Positions 33,096 to 42,050 of a stretch of 64,000 nucleotides of DNA are shown piece after piece (the first letter of the stretch is position 1; every line of letters begins with the position of its first letter). The stretch is taken from NCBI GenBank assembly GCA_003241055.1, contig QFOD01000001.1, positions 186,001 to 250,000 of the forward strand. Direction: 5' to 3'. A program made the position numbers and the translations under genes. The notes below the pieces were generated by a model that was not told the origin of the DNA, ran no database searches, and saw nothing but the letters and a program-made list of their open reading frames with translations. Source of the stretch: Roseateles depolymerans. GTDB lineage: Bacteria > Pseudomonadota > Gammaproteobacteria > Burkholderiales > Burkholderiaceae_C.

Positions 33096-33142
33096 CTCAA
33101 TATTCTCAATCTCATCGAATCTGCAGAATATCGGCGGCGATA

Positions 33143-34177
33143 TCAGCGTTCCGCACGCATCGGAATCACGCGCCCACGTGCCTCGCGGGCCCGCAGCTGG
33201 CCGCAGCCGCCTTCCACATCCTGGCCGGCCGAATCGCGCAGCTTGGTCAGCACGCCGCGGGCGTGCAGGGCCGAGGCGATCTCGCGGGCACGCTCCCAGC
33301 TCGGGCGGGTGAAGCCCAGGCCCGACACCTCGTTGTACGGAATCATGTTGAGCAGCCCGTAGCGGCCCTTGAGCAGGCGCACGATGCCGTCCAGCTCCTC
33401 GGGGCCGTCATTCACGCCCTGCAGCAGCGTCCACTGGTACTGCACCGGGTAGCCGCTGGCGCGGCCGTAGGCGTCGGCGGCGTCCACGAGCTGCTCCGGC
33501 GTGAGCCGGGGGGCGCGCGGCAGCAGGTGCTCGCGCTTGGCGGCGTCGCTGGTGTGCAGCGACAGTGCCAGCGCCGGCTTCACGTCCGCCTGGTGCAGTG
33601 CGGCGAAGGCGCGCTCGTCGCCCACGGTGGAGAACACCAGCTGCTTGTGGGCGAAGCCGCCCTCGGTGCCCAGCAGCGTGATCGCGTCCAGCACATTGGC
33701 CAGGTTGTGCGAGGGCTCGCCCATGCCCATGAACACCACCTTCTTCAGCTGGGGGTTCTTGCGCCGCGCGAGTACCACCTGGGCCACGATCTCGGCGCTG
33801 CCGACCTGGCGGATCAGGCCCTCGGTGCCGGTCATGCAGAACGCGCAGCCCACCGCGCAGCCCACCTGGCTGGACACGCAGACCCCGTCGCGCGGCAGCA
33901 GCACGGTCTCCACCGTCTGGCCGTCGGCCAGGCCCAGCAGCAGCCGGGCGGAGCTGCCGTCCTCGCTGCCGTGTTCCGAGCGCAGCGCGAGCAGGCCGTC
34001 CAGCTCGGCCATCAGGCCGGGCAGGGCGTCCAGCACGGGGCGAGGCAGGTAGTGCTCCAGGCGCCGCCGGCCCGCGTGCAGGGGCAGCGCACGCGCCCAG
34101 TGGCGCAGCACGCGGGATTCGTGGGCGGGGTTGGCGCCCAGCGCGCGCAGGCGCTGGCGGAGGTCGGCAATCAGCAT
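33143..34177 (-). CDS. RlmN/Cfr-family radical SAM RNA methyltransferase, divergent
   Basis: A 344-residue enzyme of the family that methylates C2 (RlmN) or C8 (Cfr) of A2503 in 23S rRNA and, for RlmN, A37 of some tRNAs. The iron-sulfur cysteines are C107, C111 and C114 (CAVGCAFC). The two catalytic cysteines of the ping-pong mechanism are present: C100 in VCVSSQVGC and C325 in DVEGGCGQLR. FMGMGEPSHN and YPVQYQWTLLQGVND are also in place. However, the N-terminus lacks the FRAxQLxxW helix-hairpin-helix segment of ordinary RlmN, and CMTG replaces CSTA. It is therefore probably a second family member rather than the housekeeping RlmN. Confidence 0.87.
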   Translation of the reverse strand: MLIADLRQRLRALGANPAHESRVLRHWARALPLHAGRRRLEHYLPRPVLDALPGLMAELDGLLALRSEHGSEDGSSARLLLGLADGQTVETVLLPRDGVCVSSQVGCAVGCAFCMTGTEGLIRQVGSAEIVAQVVLARRKNPQLKKVVFMGMGEPSHNLANVLDAITLLGTEGGFAHKQLVFSTVGDERAFAALHQADVKPALALSLHTSDAAKREHLLPRAPRLTPEQLVDAADAYGRASGYPVQYQWTLLQGVNDGPEELDGIVRLLKGRYGLLNMIPYNEVSGLGFTRPSWERAREIASALHARGVLTKLRDSAGQDVEGGCGQLRAREARGRVIPMRAER

Positions 34178-34288
34178 GGGAGGCGGGATTGTCCTCCGGC
34201 GCCTGCGTGACAGCGGCGCGCCGCCGGTCTCGCTAAGCTGCGTCTGCCCTGCGACCCATCAACAAAACGACCCGGCAAGGAGACAAGC

Positions 34289-35038
<750 letters not shown>

Positions 35039-35146
35039 GCCGGAGCCTGTAGCGCCTGAGCGACGCAGGCGGAATACGCTGCAGCGGCGTCAGCCGCGCC
35101 GGGTGATGGGCTAAGCTGCCGCGCTTTGCCGTACCCAGGAGCTTCG

Positions 35147-36664
35147 ATGTCCGCCCCGTCCCGCATCCAACACGCCGGCTTGCGCCAGCGCCTGATGACC
35201 GCGGAGGCGGCCGCCGAGCTGGTGCCGCCGGGGGCGCATGTGGGCATGAGCGGCTTCACCGGCGCCGGCTACCCCAAGGCCGTGCCGCAGGCGCTGGCCG
35301 AGCGCATCGGCCGGCTCAACGCCGAGGGTCAGGGCTTTCGCATCGGGCTGTGGACCGGCGCTTCCACGGCGCCGGAGCTGGACGGTGCGCTGGCCAAGGT
35401 CAATGGCGTCGAGCTGCGCATGCCCTACCAGAGCGACCCGCAGGGCCGCGCGCGCATCAATGCCGGCGAGATGGAGTACACCGACATCCACCTCAGCCAC
35501 GTGGCCCAGTACGTCTGGTTCGGCTTCTTCGGCAAGCTGGATGTGGCGGTCATCGAGGTGGCCGGCATCCTGCCGGACGGCCGGCTGATCCCGTCCACCT
35601 CGATCGGCAACAACAAGACCTGGCTGGACCAGGCCGATCGCATCATCCTCGAGGTGAACCATCGCGTGCCGCTGGGCATGGAGGGCATGCACGACGTGTA
35701 CTACGGCACGGCGCTGCCGCCGCACCGCCAGCCGATTCCGATGACGGCATCGGATCAGCGCATCGGCGAGCCCTATCTGCGCTGCGACCTGAGCAAGGTG
35801 ATCGCGGTGGTGGAGACCGACCAGCACGACCGCAACTCGGCCTTCGCCGCGCCCGACGCCGTCTCCGAGGCCATCGCCGGCCATCTGGTGGAGTTCCTGC
35901 AGCATGAGGTGGCGCGCGGGCGCCTCTCGCCGCAGCTGCTGCCGCTGCAGTCCGGCGTCGGCAACATCGCCAACGCGGTGCTGGCCGGTTTGAACGCTGG
36001 CCCCTTCGAGCGTCTGGCGGCCTTCACCGAGGTGCTGCAGGACGGCATGCTGGACATGCTGGCCAGTGGCAAGCTCGCCAGTGCTTCGGCCACCGCGCTG
36101 TCGCTGAGCCCGGACGCGCAGGCCCGTTTCGAGCGCGACCTCGACTTCTACCGCCAGCGCATCGTGCTGAGGCCGCAGGAGATCTCCAACCACCCCGAGC
36201 TGATCCGTCGCCTGGGCCTGATCGCGATGAACGCGATGATCGAGTGCGACATCTACGGCAACGTGAACTCCACGCACGTGATGGGCTCCAGCATCATGAA
36301 CGGTATCGGCGGCTCGGGCGACTTCGCGCGCAACGCCTACCTGTCCATCTTCATGACGCCGTCCACCGCCAAGGGCGGCAAGATTTCCTGCCTCGTGCCC
36401 ATGGTCAGCCATGTGGATCACACCGAGCACGATGTGCAGATCATCGTCACCGAACAGGGCCTGGCTGACCTGCGCGGCCTGTCGCCCAAGGAGCGGGCGA
36501 GGCTGGTCATCAAGCGCTGCGCACATCCCGACTACCGGCCGCTGCTGCGAGACTATTTCGACCGCGCCTGCCGCGACGCGCCCGGCAAGCACACGCCGCA
36601 CCTGCTGGGCGAGGCCTTTGCCTGGCACCAGCGCTACCTGGCGCAAGGGAGCATGCTGCCATGA
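35147..36664 (+). CDS. Acetyl-CoA hydrolase/transferase family (succinate:acyl-CoA transferase)
   Basis: About 505 residues of the class I CoA-transferase family, close to AarC/Cat1-type succinyl-CoA:acetate (or propionate) CoA-transferases. The GAHVGMSGFTGAGYPKAVP start and the conserved core LQSGVGNIANAVLAGL, FTEVLQDGMLDML (its Glu is the expected CoA-carrying catalytic residue) and NVNSTHVMGSSIMNGIGGSGDF are all present. It would convert acetate or propionate to the CoA ester at the cost of succinyl-CoA. CAGGAGC lies before ATG 35147, preferred to ATG 35126. The last four bases overlap the bestrophin gene (ATGA). Confidence 0.92.
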   Translation: MSAPSRIQHAGLRQRLMTAEAAAELVPPGAHVGMSGFTGAGYPKAVPQALAERIGRLNAEGQGFRIGLWTGASTAPELDGALAKVNGVELRMPYQSDPQGRARINAGEMEYTDIHLSHVAQYVWFGFFGKLDVAVIEVAGILPDGRLIPSTSIGNNKTWLDQADRIILEVNHRVPLGMEGMHDVYYGTALPPHRQPIPMTASDQRIGEPYLRCDLSKVIAVVETDQHDRNSAFAAPDAVSEAIAGHLVEFLQHEVARGRLSPQLLPLQSGVGNIANAVLAGLNAGPFERLAAFTEVLQDGMLDMLASGKLASASATALSLSPDAQARFERDLDFYRQRIVLRPQEISNHPELIRRLGLIAMNAMIECDIYGNVNSTHVMGSSIMNGIGGSGDFARNAYLSIFMTPSTAKGGKISCLVPMVSHVDHTEHDVQIIVTEQGLADLRGLSPKERARLVIKRCAHPDYRPLLRDYFDRACRDAPGKHTPHLLGEAFAWHQRYLAQGSMLP

Positions 36665-37605
36665 TCCTTCGCCCGCGACCCACCGCGCTGAAGCTCTTCT
36701 TCGTGCTGCGCGGCTCCATCATGCAGCGCATCCGCAATGTGCTGCTGGCCAACATCGCGCTGGCCGTCTTCGTGACGCTGACGCACGGCGGGCTGTTCCA
36801 TCACAAGCTCATCGTCGGCACGGTGCCGTTCACGCTGATGGGCCTGCCGCTGGCCATCTTCCTGGGCTTTCGCAACAACGCCTGCTACGACCGCTACTGG
36901 GAGGGTCGCAAGCTCTGGGGTGACCTGCTGGCGCGCAGCCGCAGCCTGGCCCGCCAGGTGCTGCACATGATCGAACTGCCGGCCGCGCCTACCGACCCGC
37001 GCGACCTTGGCGACGTGCGCGTACGCCTGCTGCTGCGCGCGGTCGCCACCTGCATCGAGCTGAAGCGGCTGCTGCGTCGCCAGCCGGATGACGACAGCGA
37101 GATCGTCGGCCTGGTCCGCCCGGAGGAGCTGCGTGCCCTGCACGGCCAGCGCAACCGCCATGCGGCGCTGATGCTGGCGATGGGGGCCGACCTGGCCCAG
37201 TGCCGGCGCGACGGTCTGCTGGACAGCATCAGCCAGTCGCATATCGACAGCACGCTGTCCGGCCTGTCCACCTCGGCGGCCGGTTGCGAACGCATACGCA
37301 ACACGCCGCTGCCGTTCTCGTACACGCTGCTGCTGCACCGCACGGCCTACCTCTACTGCTTCCTGCTGCCGTTCGGCCTGGTGGACACACTGGGCTTCAT
37401 GACCCCCTTCGTGGTGGCCATCGTGGCCTACACCTTCTTCGGCCTGGATGCGCTGGGTGACGAGATCGAGGAGCCCTTCGGCATCGATGCGAACGATCTG
37501 CCGCTGGACGCCATCTGCCGGGCCATCGAGATCGACACGCGCCAGGCGCTGGGCGATCCGAATCCGCCCGAGCCGCTGCGCCCGGTGGACTACTGCCTGC
37601 TCTGA
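36661..37605 (+). CDS. Bestrophin-like chloride channel family membrane protein
   Basis: A 314-residue inner-membrane protein of the bestrophin/UPF0187 family, pentameric anion channels. Residues 24-90 hold two hydrophobic helices with GTVPFTLMGLPLAIFLGFRNNACYDRYWEGRKLWG, the strongly conserved family segment (R-x-N-x-x-x-x-R-x-x-E-x-R). Later helices at about 225-265 contain PFSYTLLLHRTAYLYCFLLPFGL and a FFGLDALGDEIEEPFG end motif. Bacterial members conduct cations or anions; the physiological role here is unknown. Translation is likely coupled to the CoA-transferase by the ATGA overlap; ispD follows after five bases. Confidence 0.92.
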   Translation: MILRPRPTALKLFFVLRGSIMQRIRNVLLANIALAVFVTLTHGGLFHHKLIVGTVPFTLMGLPLAIFLGFRNNACYDRYWEGRKLWGDLLARSRSLARQVLHMIELPAAPTDPRDLGDVRVRLLLRAVATCIELKRLLRRQPDDDSEIVGLVRPEELRALHGQRNRHAALMLAMGADLAQCRRDGLLDSISQSHIDSTLSGLSTSAAGCERIRNTPLPFSYTLLLHRTAYLYCFLLPFGLVDTLGFMTPFVVAIVAYTFFGLDALGDEIEEPFGIDANDLPLDAICRAIEIDTRQALGDPNPPEPLRPVDYCLL

Positions 37606-37610
37606 ACCCG

Positions 37611-38309
37611 ATGACCGCTGACGACACCCGCCCGCCGCGTTGCTACGCCCTCGTGCCCGCCGCCGGCGTGGGCGAACGCTCGGGGGCCGGCATGCCCAAG
37701 CAATACGTGACCCTGGCCGGCCGGCCCATGCTGGCCCACACGCTGGCCGCGCTGGCGGCCGTGCCGCGTATTGCGCAGACGCTGGTGGTGCTGTCGCCCG
37801 ACGATGAGCGCTTCGAGGCCGCGCTGCCTGGCTGCACCGCGTGGGTGGCGCGCGTGGGCGGCGCCAGCCGCGCCGAGAGCGTGCTGGGCGGCCTGGCCAA
37901 GCTGCGCCGCCGTGGCGCGCACGAGGACGACTGGGTGCTGGTGCATGACGCCGCACGCTGCCTGCTGCAGCCGGCCTGGGTCGACGCCCTGATCGATGCC
38001 TGCGAGGGCGACGCCGTGGGCGGGCTGCTGGCCCAGCCCGTGGCCGACACGCTGAAGGCCGGGGATGCGGCCGGGCGCGTCGTGGCGACGGTGGACCGGC
38101 GCGACAAGTGGGCGGCGCAGACGCCCCAGATGTTCCGGCTGGGGCTGGTGGAGCGTGCGCTGCGGGCTATGGGCGCGGCCGCCACCGACGAGGCCAGCGC
38201 CGTGGAGGCGCAAGGCCTGGCCCCGCTGCTGGTGCGGGCCTCGGCCGCGAACTTCAAGGTCACCTGGCCCGAGGACTTCGCGCTGGCCGAGCGGCTGCTG
38301 GCGCGCTGA
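37611..38309 (+). CDS. ispD: 2-C-methyl-D-erythritol 4-phosphate cytidylyltransferase
   Basis: A 232-residue enzyme of the MEP isoprenoid pathway that makes CDP-methylerythritol from CTP and MEP. The nucleotide-binding N-terminus is ALVPAAGVGERSGAGMPKQY. VLVHDAARCLL and DRRDKWAAQTPQMFR are the further family signatures, and DEASAVEAQG fits the dimer arm end. It ends the coupled run begun by the CoA-transferase. Its usual neighbour ispF lies 3.2 kb away at 41535, separated by two minus-strand genes. Confidence 0.96.
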   Translation: MTADDTRPPRCYALVPAAGVGERSGAGMPKQYVTLAGRPMLAHTLAALAAVPRIAQTLVVLSPDDERFEAALPGCTAWVARVGGASRAESVLGGLAKLRRRGAHEDDWVLVHDAARCLLQPAWVDALIDACEGDAVGGLLAQPVADTLKAGDAAGRVVATVDRRDKWAAQTPQMFRLGLVERALRAMGAAATDEASAVEAQGLAPLLVRASAANFKVTWPEDFALAERLLAR

Positions 38310-38331
38310 AGCCTCGCTGAAGCTGCGCTAC

Positions 38332-40521
38332 CTACCAGGTGGGCCCGAGCAGCAGGTAGGCGGCGGTCTCGCCGCTGCGCGTGGCGCCCACGGCCAGGAA
38401 GAACGGCCCGAAACGGGTGTCGACGCTGAGGAAGGCACTACCGGCCTGCTTCCAGCCGCTGTCGCCCACGCTGGCCCCCTGCAGGCCGCTGCCGCCACGG
38501 ATGGCGCCGGTTTCCAGCGAGAAGCCCACGCGCACGGCGCCGCCGAGCACGGTGGGCATTTCGCCGATGCGCCGCGCCATCACGACACGCGCCAGCGTCA
38601 TGCTGGCGCCGACCAGCGAACCCTCCGCAGTACCGGACAGGCGCAGATAGCCGCCCAGCGAACGGGCCTGGCCGCGCTCGGCATGGCCGGCCTCGCCGTA
38701 GAGCTGGCCGGCCCAGTCGCCCAGCCGGAAGGCACTCTGCCCGATGGCCGAGGCATTGATCGCGCGGGCCTCGCCCGTGGGCTTGAGCCATTCGACCCGC
38801 ACGGTCGTCCACTGCCCGCGGGTGGGGAAGGCCAGCGAGTCCAGCGTGTCGGTGTGCAGTTCCAGGTATTGCTGGGTGTAGTTCTGAGAGCGGCGTCCGC
38901 CATCGGCCGGCACCGGGATGATGACCTCGTCGCTGGCCCTGAGCTTGCCCAGGCCCAGGCGCAGGTCGCCCAGGCCGGCAATGCGCCGCCCCAGCTCCAG
39001 CTGGGCGCTGGCCAGGCTGTTGGCCAGCCGCAGCGCCCGTTGCCCCTGGTTGAAGACGTCGCTGCTGTCGGCCTGGTAGCCCAGCTTGGCGCTGGCGAAC
39101 CAGCGCGAGCCCGGCCCCAGCGGCTGATAGAACTCGGTGTTGAGCCCGCGCGTCGAGCCGATGCGGGCGATGGAGCGCAGCTCGCCACCCCAGGGGTTGA
39201 GCCAGTCGGCCACATGCATCGCCACCAGCGAGTAGCGGTTGGTGTCGGCGAAGTTGCTGTAGAGCTCCAGACCGACGCGGATGCGGCTGGACGCCCAGTC
39301 GGCCTCGCTGAGCTTGAGCTCGACGGTGCGTTGCTCGTCGCGGTCGTTCAGCTGCACCTCGATGCGCTCGAAGTCGCCGCTGCCATGCAGCTGCTCGACC
39401 GCGCGCTCCAGCTCGGCACGGCCCACCGGCTGGCCGGCGGGCAGCTCCAGCTCGGCGCGCAGGGCCTCGGGGTTCACGCGCTGCGTGCCGCTCAGGCTGA
39501 GCTGGGCCAGCGGCAGGGCCGGCAGCTGCACCTCTGGGGCGCCGAGGCGGCGCCGCTGCAGCGCCGCGAAGGCCTCGGGCTGGGCCAGCGCGGCCAGGCG
39601 TGCGCCCGAGGCCAGCGCGGCGCGGCGGCCGGTGGCCATGGCCTCGTCGGCGCGGGTGAATTCCATGAACCCCATGCTGCCGAGGTCGGGGTCGATCACG
39701 ATGTCCTGCGACTGCAGCTCGGCCAGCGAGCGCTGCACGTTCTGCTCGGTCAGGATCTGCAGCATCTGGTTGGCCACCATGACGGCGCTGGTGATCTCCC
39801 GATCCTCCAGCAGCGGCGTGCCGACGTTGACCGCGATGATGATGTCGGCGCCCATCTGGCGCGCGATGTCCACCGGCAGGTTGCGCACCAGGCCGCCGTC
39901 CACCAGCGGGCGGCCGTTGTAGCGCAGCGGCGTGAAGACGCCCGGCACGGCCATCGAGGCCCGCAGCGCCTGGAACAGCGGTGTGTCGGCCTGGTCGAGC
40001 ATGGCGCCGGAGAGCAGGTCGGTGGCCACCGCCCGGAACGGAATGGGCAGCCGGCGCAGCGGCGCCTCGGCGCGCTGTACCGGCAGCAAGGCGGTGAGGG
40101 TGGCCTCCAGCTGGCTGTTGCCTGCGGCGCCGCTGGGCAGCGTGACGCCACGGGTCAGCGTGAAGCCGAGTTCGATGCGGGACGGCAGCAGCTCGTCGTC
40201 CTCGCGCCGGCGCACCGTCAGCCGGTCGCGCGGCGGGCGGTCGGCGAGGATGTTGTTCCAGTTCGCGCCCTTGACCAGGGCCTCGAGCTCGTCGACGCTG
40301 CGACCCGCCGCATAGGCGCCGCCCACCACGGCGCCCATGCTGGTGCCGACGATCATGTCCACCGGCACCTTGAGCTCCTCCAGCACCCGCAGCACGCCGA
40401 TGTGCGCCAGCCCGCGGGCGCCGCCGCCGGACAGCACCAGGGCGATTTTGGGACGCGGGGCGGACTGGGCCAGCACGACCTGGCTCAAGGCCAGCAGGCA
40501 GAGGAGGGCGATGCGCTTCAT
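38332..40521 (-). CDS. Patatin-like phospholipase with POTRA and beta-barrel (PlpD-type, type Vd secretion)
   Basis: A 729-residue exported protein. The signal peptide (RIALLCLLALSQVVLAQ) is followed by a patatin lipase domain (25-320): oxyanion hole SGGGARGLAHIGVL, nucleophile Ser in VGTSMGAVVGG and catalytic Asp in LVDGGLVRN. A POTRA-like module comes next (about 340-410), then a 16-strand-type Omp85/D15 barrel ending in YLLLGPTW with a terminal aromatic residue. This architecture is that of P. aeruginosa PlpD, which secretes its own phospholipase A domain. ATG 40521 (MKRIALL) is preferred; ATG 40536 would add five residues. It sits between ispD and ispF. Confidence 0.9.
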   Translation of the reverse strand: MKRIALLCLLALSQVVLAQSAPRPKIALVLSGGGARGLAHIGVLRVLEELKVPVDMIVGTSMGAVVGGAYAAGRSVDELEALVKGANWNNILADRPPRDRLTVRRREDDELLPSRIELGFTLTRGVTLPSGAAGNSQLEATLTALLPVQRAEAPLRRLPIPFRAVATDLLSGAMLDQADTPLFQALRASMAVPGVFTPLRYNGRPLVDGGLVRNLPVDIARQMGADIIIAVNVGTPLLEDREITSAVMVANQMLQILTEQNVQRSLAELQSQDIVIDPDLGSMGFMEFTRADEAMATGRRAALASGARLAALAQPEAFAALQRRRLGAPEVQLPALPLAQLSLSGTQRVNPEALRAELELPAGQPVGRAELERAVEQLHGSGDFERIEVQLNDRDEQRTVELKLSEADWASSRIRVGLELYSNFADTNRYSLVAMHVADWLNPWGGELRSIARIGSTRGLNTEFYQPLGPGSRWFASAKLGYQADSSDVFNQGQRALRLANSLASAQLELGRRIAGLGDLRLGLGKLRASDEVIIPVPADGGRRSQNYTQQYLELHTDTLDSLAFPTRGQWTTVRVEWLKPTGEARAINASAIGQSAFRLGDWAGQLYGEAGHAERGQARSLGGYLRLSGTAEGSLVGASMTLARVVMARRIGEMPTVLGGAVRVGFSLETGAIRGGSGLQGASVGDSGWKQAGSAFLSVDTRFGPFFLAVGATRSGETAAYLLLGPTW

Positions 40522-40590
40522 GGCGGCCCGCACCATAGCAGGGGCTGGACGCCGCGGGGAACGAAACCGTCGTGCGCCTCGTTCTGAGCC

Positions 40591-41325
40591 CTAGGACCGA
40601 CGACAGGTGCTGACCACCGCGGTGATCAGACCCAGCCCCGCAAACAGCATGAGCGCCGTGGTCGGCTCGGGCACCGGCGCAGCGAGGTCGCCATCGTGTA
40701 CCGCCCAGGCGTAGATGGTGCTGGTGTACTGGGAGTAGGCGTAGTGCACGAGCGACGAGTCGTTATACGTGTAGATCGGGGGGGAGCTGGATACGTTAGG
40801 GTCTGCGGTGCCAGTCCAGTAGGCGCCGAGCTGCACATTGCTGAAGGGCCCCGTGTTGAATTGCGCCCCTCCGGTGTCACCCAAGGTTTGCTTGAACAGG
40901 TTTTCCAATTCGGAGCTGCCTGGTCTTACGCCCGGATTGCAGATCCAGTGCGGCCAAGCAGGCACGCAGACGGTGTCCACCGTCAATGTGGGCAACCGCC
41001 ACCCGGTGACGCCTGCAACGTTGAGGGTCGCGGCCCAGTAGTTCGCTGCGAAGTAGGTGACTCTGCCGAGCGCGTCTGGCTGAGGCATGCCGCCCGGCGG
41101 AGTGGTCCAGCCGCTGGTGTGTATGGCGTTGGCATCCGCCAGCCAGGTCAGGTTGCTGGCGGTGTCGTAGTAGGCGTCGATGACGCCGTCAGCGTTGAGG
41201 TCGCGTGCTTGCAGGGTCGACTCCCATGTGCCCATGCCGGGCAAGGGGTCTGCTGCTGCCTGTGCGGCGACGCAGATCAGCGCCACCGAGACCAGATGCC
41301 TGGGGAATCCAAGTGATATTCGCAT
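40591..41325 (-). CDS. DUF1566 PEP-CTERM protein
   Basis: A 244-residue exported protein. The signal peptide (HLVSVALICVAAQAAAD) is followed by a DUF1566/Lcl-like domain: DLNADGVIDAYYDTASNLTWLADAN, AANYWAATLNVAGVTGWRLPTL and AYWTGTAD are its signatures. The C-terminus VPEPTTALMLFAGLGLITAVV and STCRRS is a PEP-CTERM signal with an unusual cysteine in the basic tail. AGGGAGG lies nine bases before ATG 41325. It is divergent from ispF. Codon use and GC content appear slightly lower than in neighbours, which could reflect acquisition. The function of DUF1566 is unknown. Confidence 0.88.
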   Translation of the reverse strand: MRISLGFPRHLVSVALICVAAQAAADPLPGMGTWESTLQARDLNADGVIDAYYDTASNLTWLADANAIHTSGWTTPPGGMPQPDALGRVTYFAANYWAATLNVAGVTGWRLPTLTVDTVCVPAWPHWICNPGVRPGSSELENLFKQTLGDTGGAQFNTGPFSNVQLGAYWTGTADPNVSSSPPIYTYNDSSLVHYAYSQYTSTIYAWAVHDGDLAAPVPEPTTALMLFAGLGLITAVVSTCRRS

Positions 41326-41522
41326 GCTGCGCAACCTCCCTGTTGAGCTGGCTTAGATGAAGTCAAGTCGGCTTCCCCCAGCCTGGCGTCTGACCGCGCG
41401 GCGTTGGTGGTCGCCCTTGCCGTTCTATTTGCCGCTTGATTGAATCATTAGCTCGATGTCGAGAAAATGAGGTTTATCGACAGCGTTCTTCAAGGCCGAT
41501 GTGCTGCGCGCGGCATGTCGGC

Positions 41523-41528
41523 GAAAAT
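41523..41528 (+). promoter_or_regulatory. Candidate -10 element of a leaderless ispF promoter
   Basis: GAAAAT ends six bases before the ATG at 41535, so transcription would start at the initiation codon. No ribosome-binding site is present in the remaining CGGCGC. The geometry is identical to that of rimO. Confidence 0.45.
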
Positions 41529-41534
41529 CGGCGC

Positions 41535-42020
41535 ATGAACCTGCCGACCTTGAGAATCGGAGAAGGCTGGGACACCCACCAGCTCGTCGCCGGCCGCCCG
41601 CTGATCCTGGGCGGCGTCACCATCCCGCACAGCCATGGCCTGCTGGGCCACTCGGATGCCGATGCGCTCGCGCATGCGATCACCGATGCGTTGCTGGGCG
41701 CCGCCGCGCTGGGCGACATCGGCAAGCTGTTCCCGGACACCGCGGCGGAGTTCAAGGGCGCGGATTCGATGGTGCTGCTGCGCGAGGCCTATGCGCGGGT
41801 GCAGGCCCTGGGGTTCGCGCTGGTGAACCTGGACAGCACGATCGTCGCCCAGGCGCCCAAGATGGCGCCGCACATCCCGGCGATGCGAGAGCGCCTGGCC
41901 GAGGTGCTGGGCGTGGCGGTGGAGCAGGTCAATGTTAAGGCCAAGACGGCCGAGAAGATGGGCCCGGTGGGCGAGGGGCGCGCCATCGAGGCGCGCGCGG
42001 TCTGCCTGCTGGCGCGCTGA
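41535..42020 (+). CDS. ispF: 2-C-methyl-D-erythritol 2,4-cyclodiphosphate synthase
   Basis: A 161-residue trimeric zinc enzyme of the MEP pathway. The N-terminal GEGWDTHQL supplies Asp and His zinc ligands (GWDTH in place of the usual GYDVH). IPHSHGLLGHSDADALAHAITDALLGAAALGDIG is the family signature in outline, with the third zinc histidine. VKAKTAEKMGPVGEGRAIEA closes the active site. The length is typical. Translation probably starts at 41535 because MNLPTLRIG aligns with family starts. It is monocistronic, convergent with the envZ gene 30 bases on. Confidence 0.97.
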   Translation: MNLPTLRIGEGWDTHQLVAGRPLILGGVTIPHSHGLLGHSDADALAHAITDALLGAAALGDIGKLFPDTAAEFKGADSMVLLREAYARVQALGFALVNLDSTIVAQAPKMAPHIPAMRERLAEVLGVAVEQVNVKAKTAEKMGPVGEGRAIEARAVCLLAR

Positions 42021-42050
42021 CAAGACCTGGTCCGCCGCCGCGGGCGGGCT

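Larger units (their letters stand above)
32559..33142. other. 584-base region without a gene, containing two palindromes
   Basis: No protein of known type is encoded here on either strand. The part nearest the chemoreceptor should contain its promoter, but no sigma-28 or sigma-70 match convinced me. Two palindromes stand out: ATGTCAT-AA-ATGACAT (32903-32918) and GTTGATTTT-T-AAAATCAAC (33077-33095). The latter lies in the most AT-rich stretch of the window (33070-33130). Confidence 0.6.
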
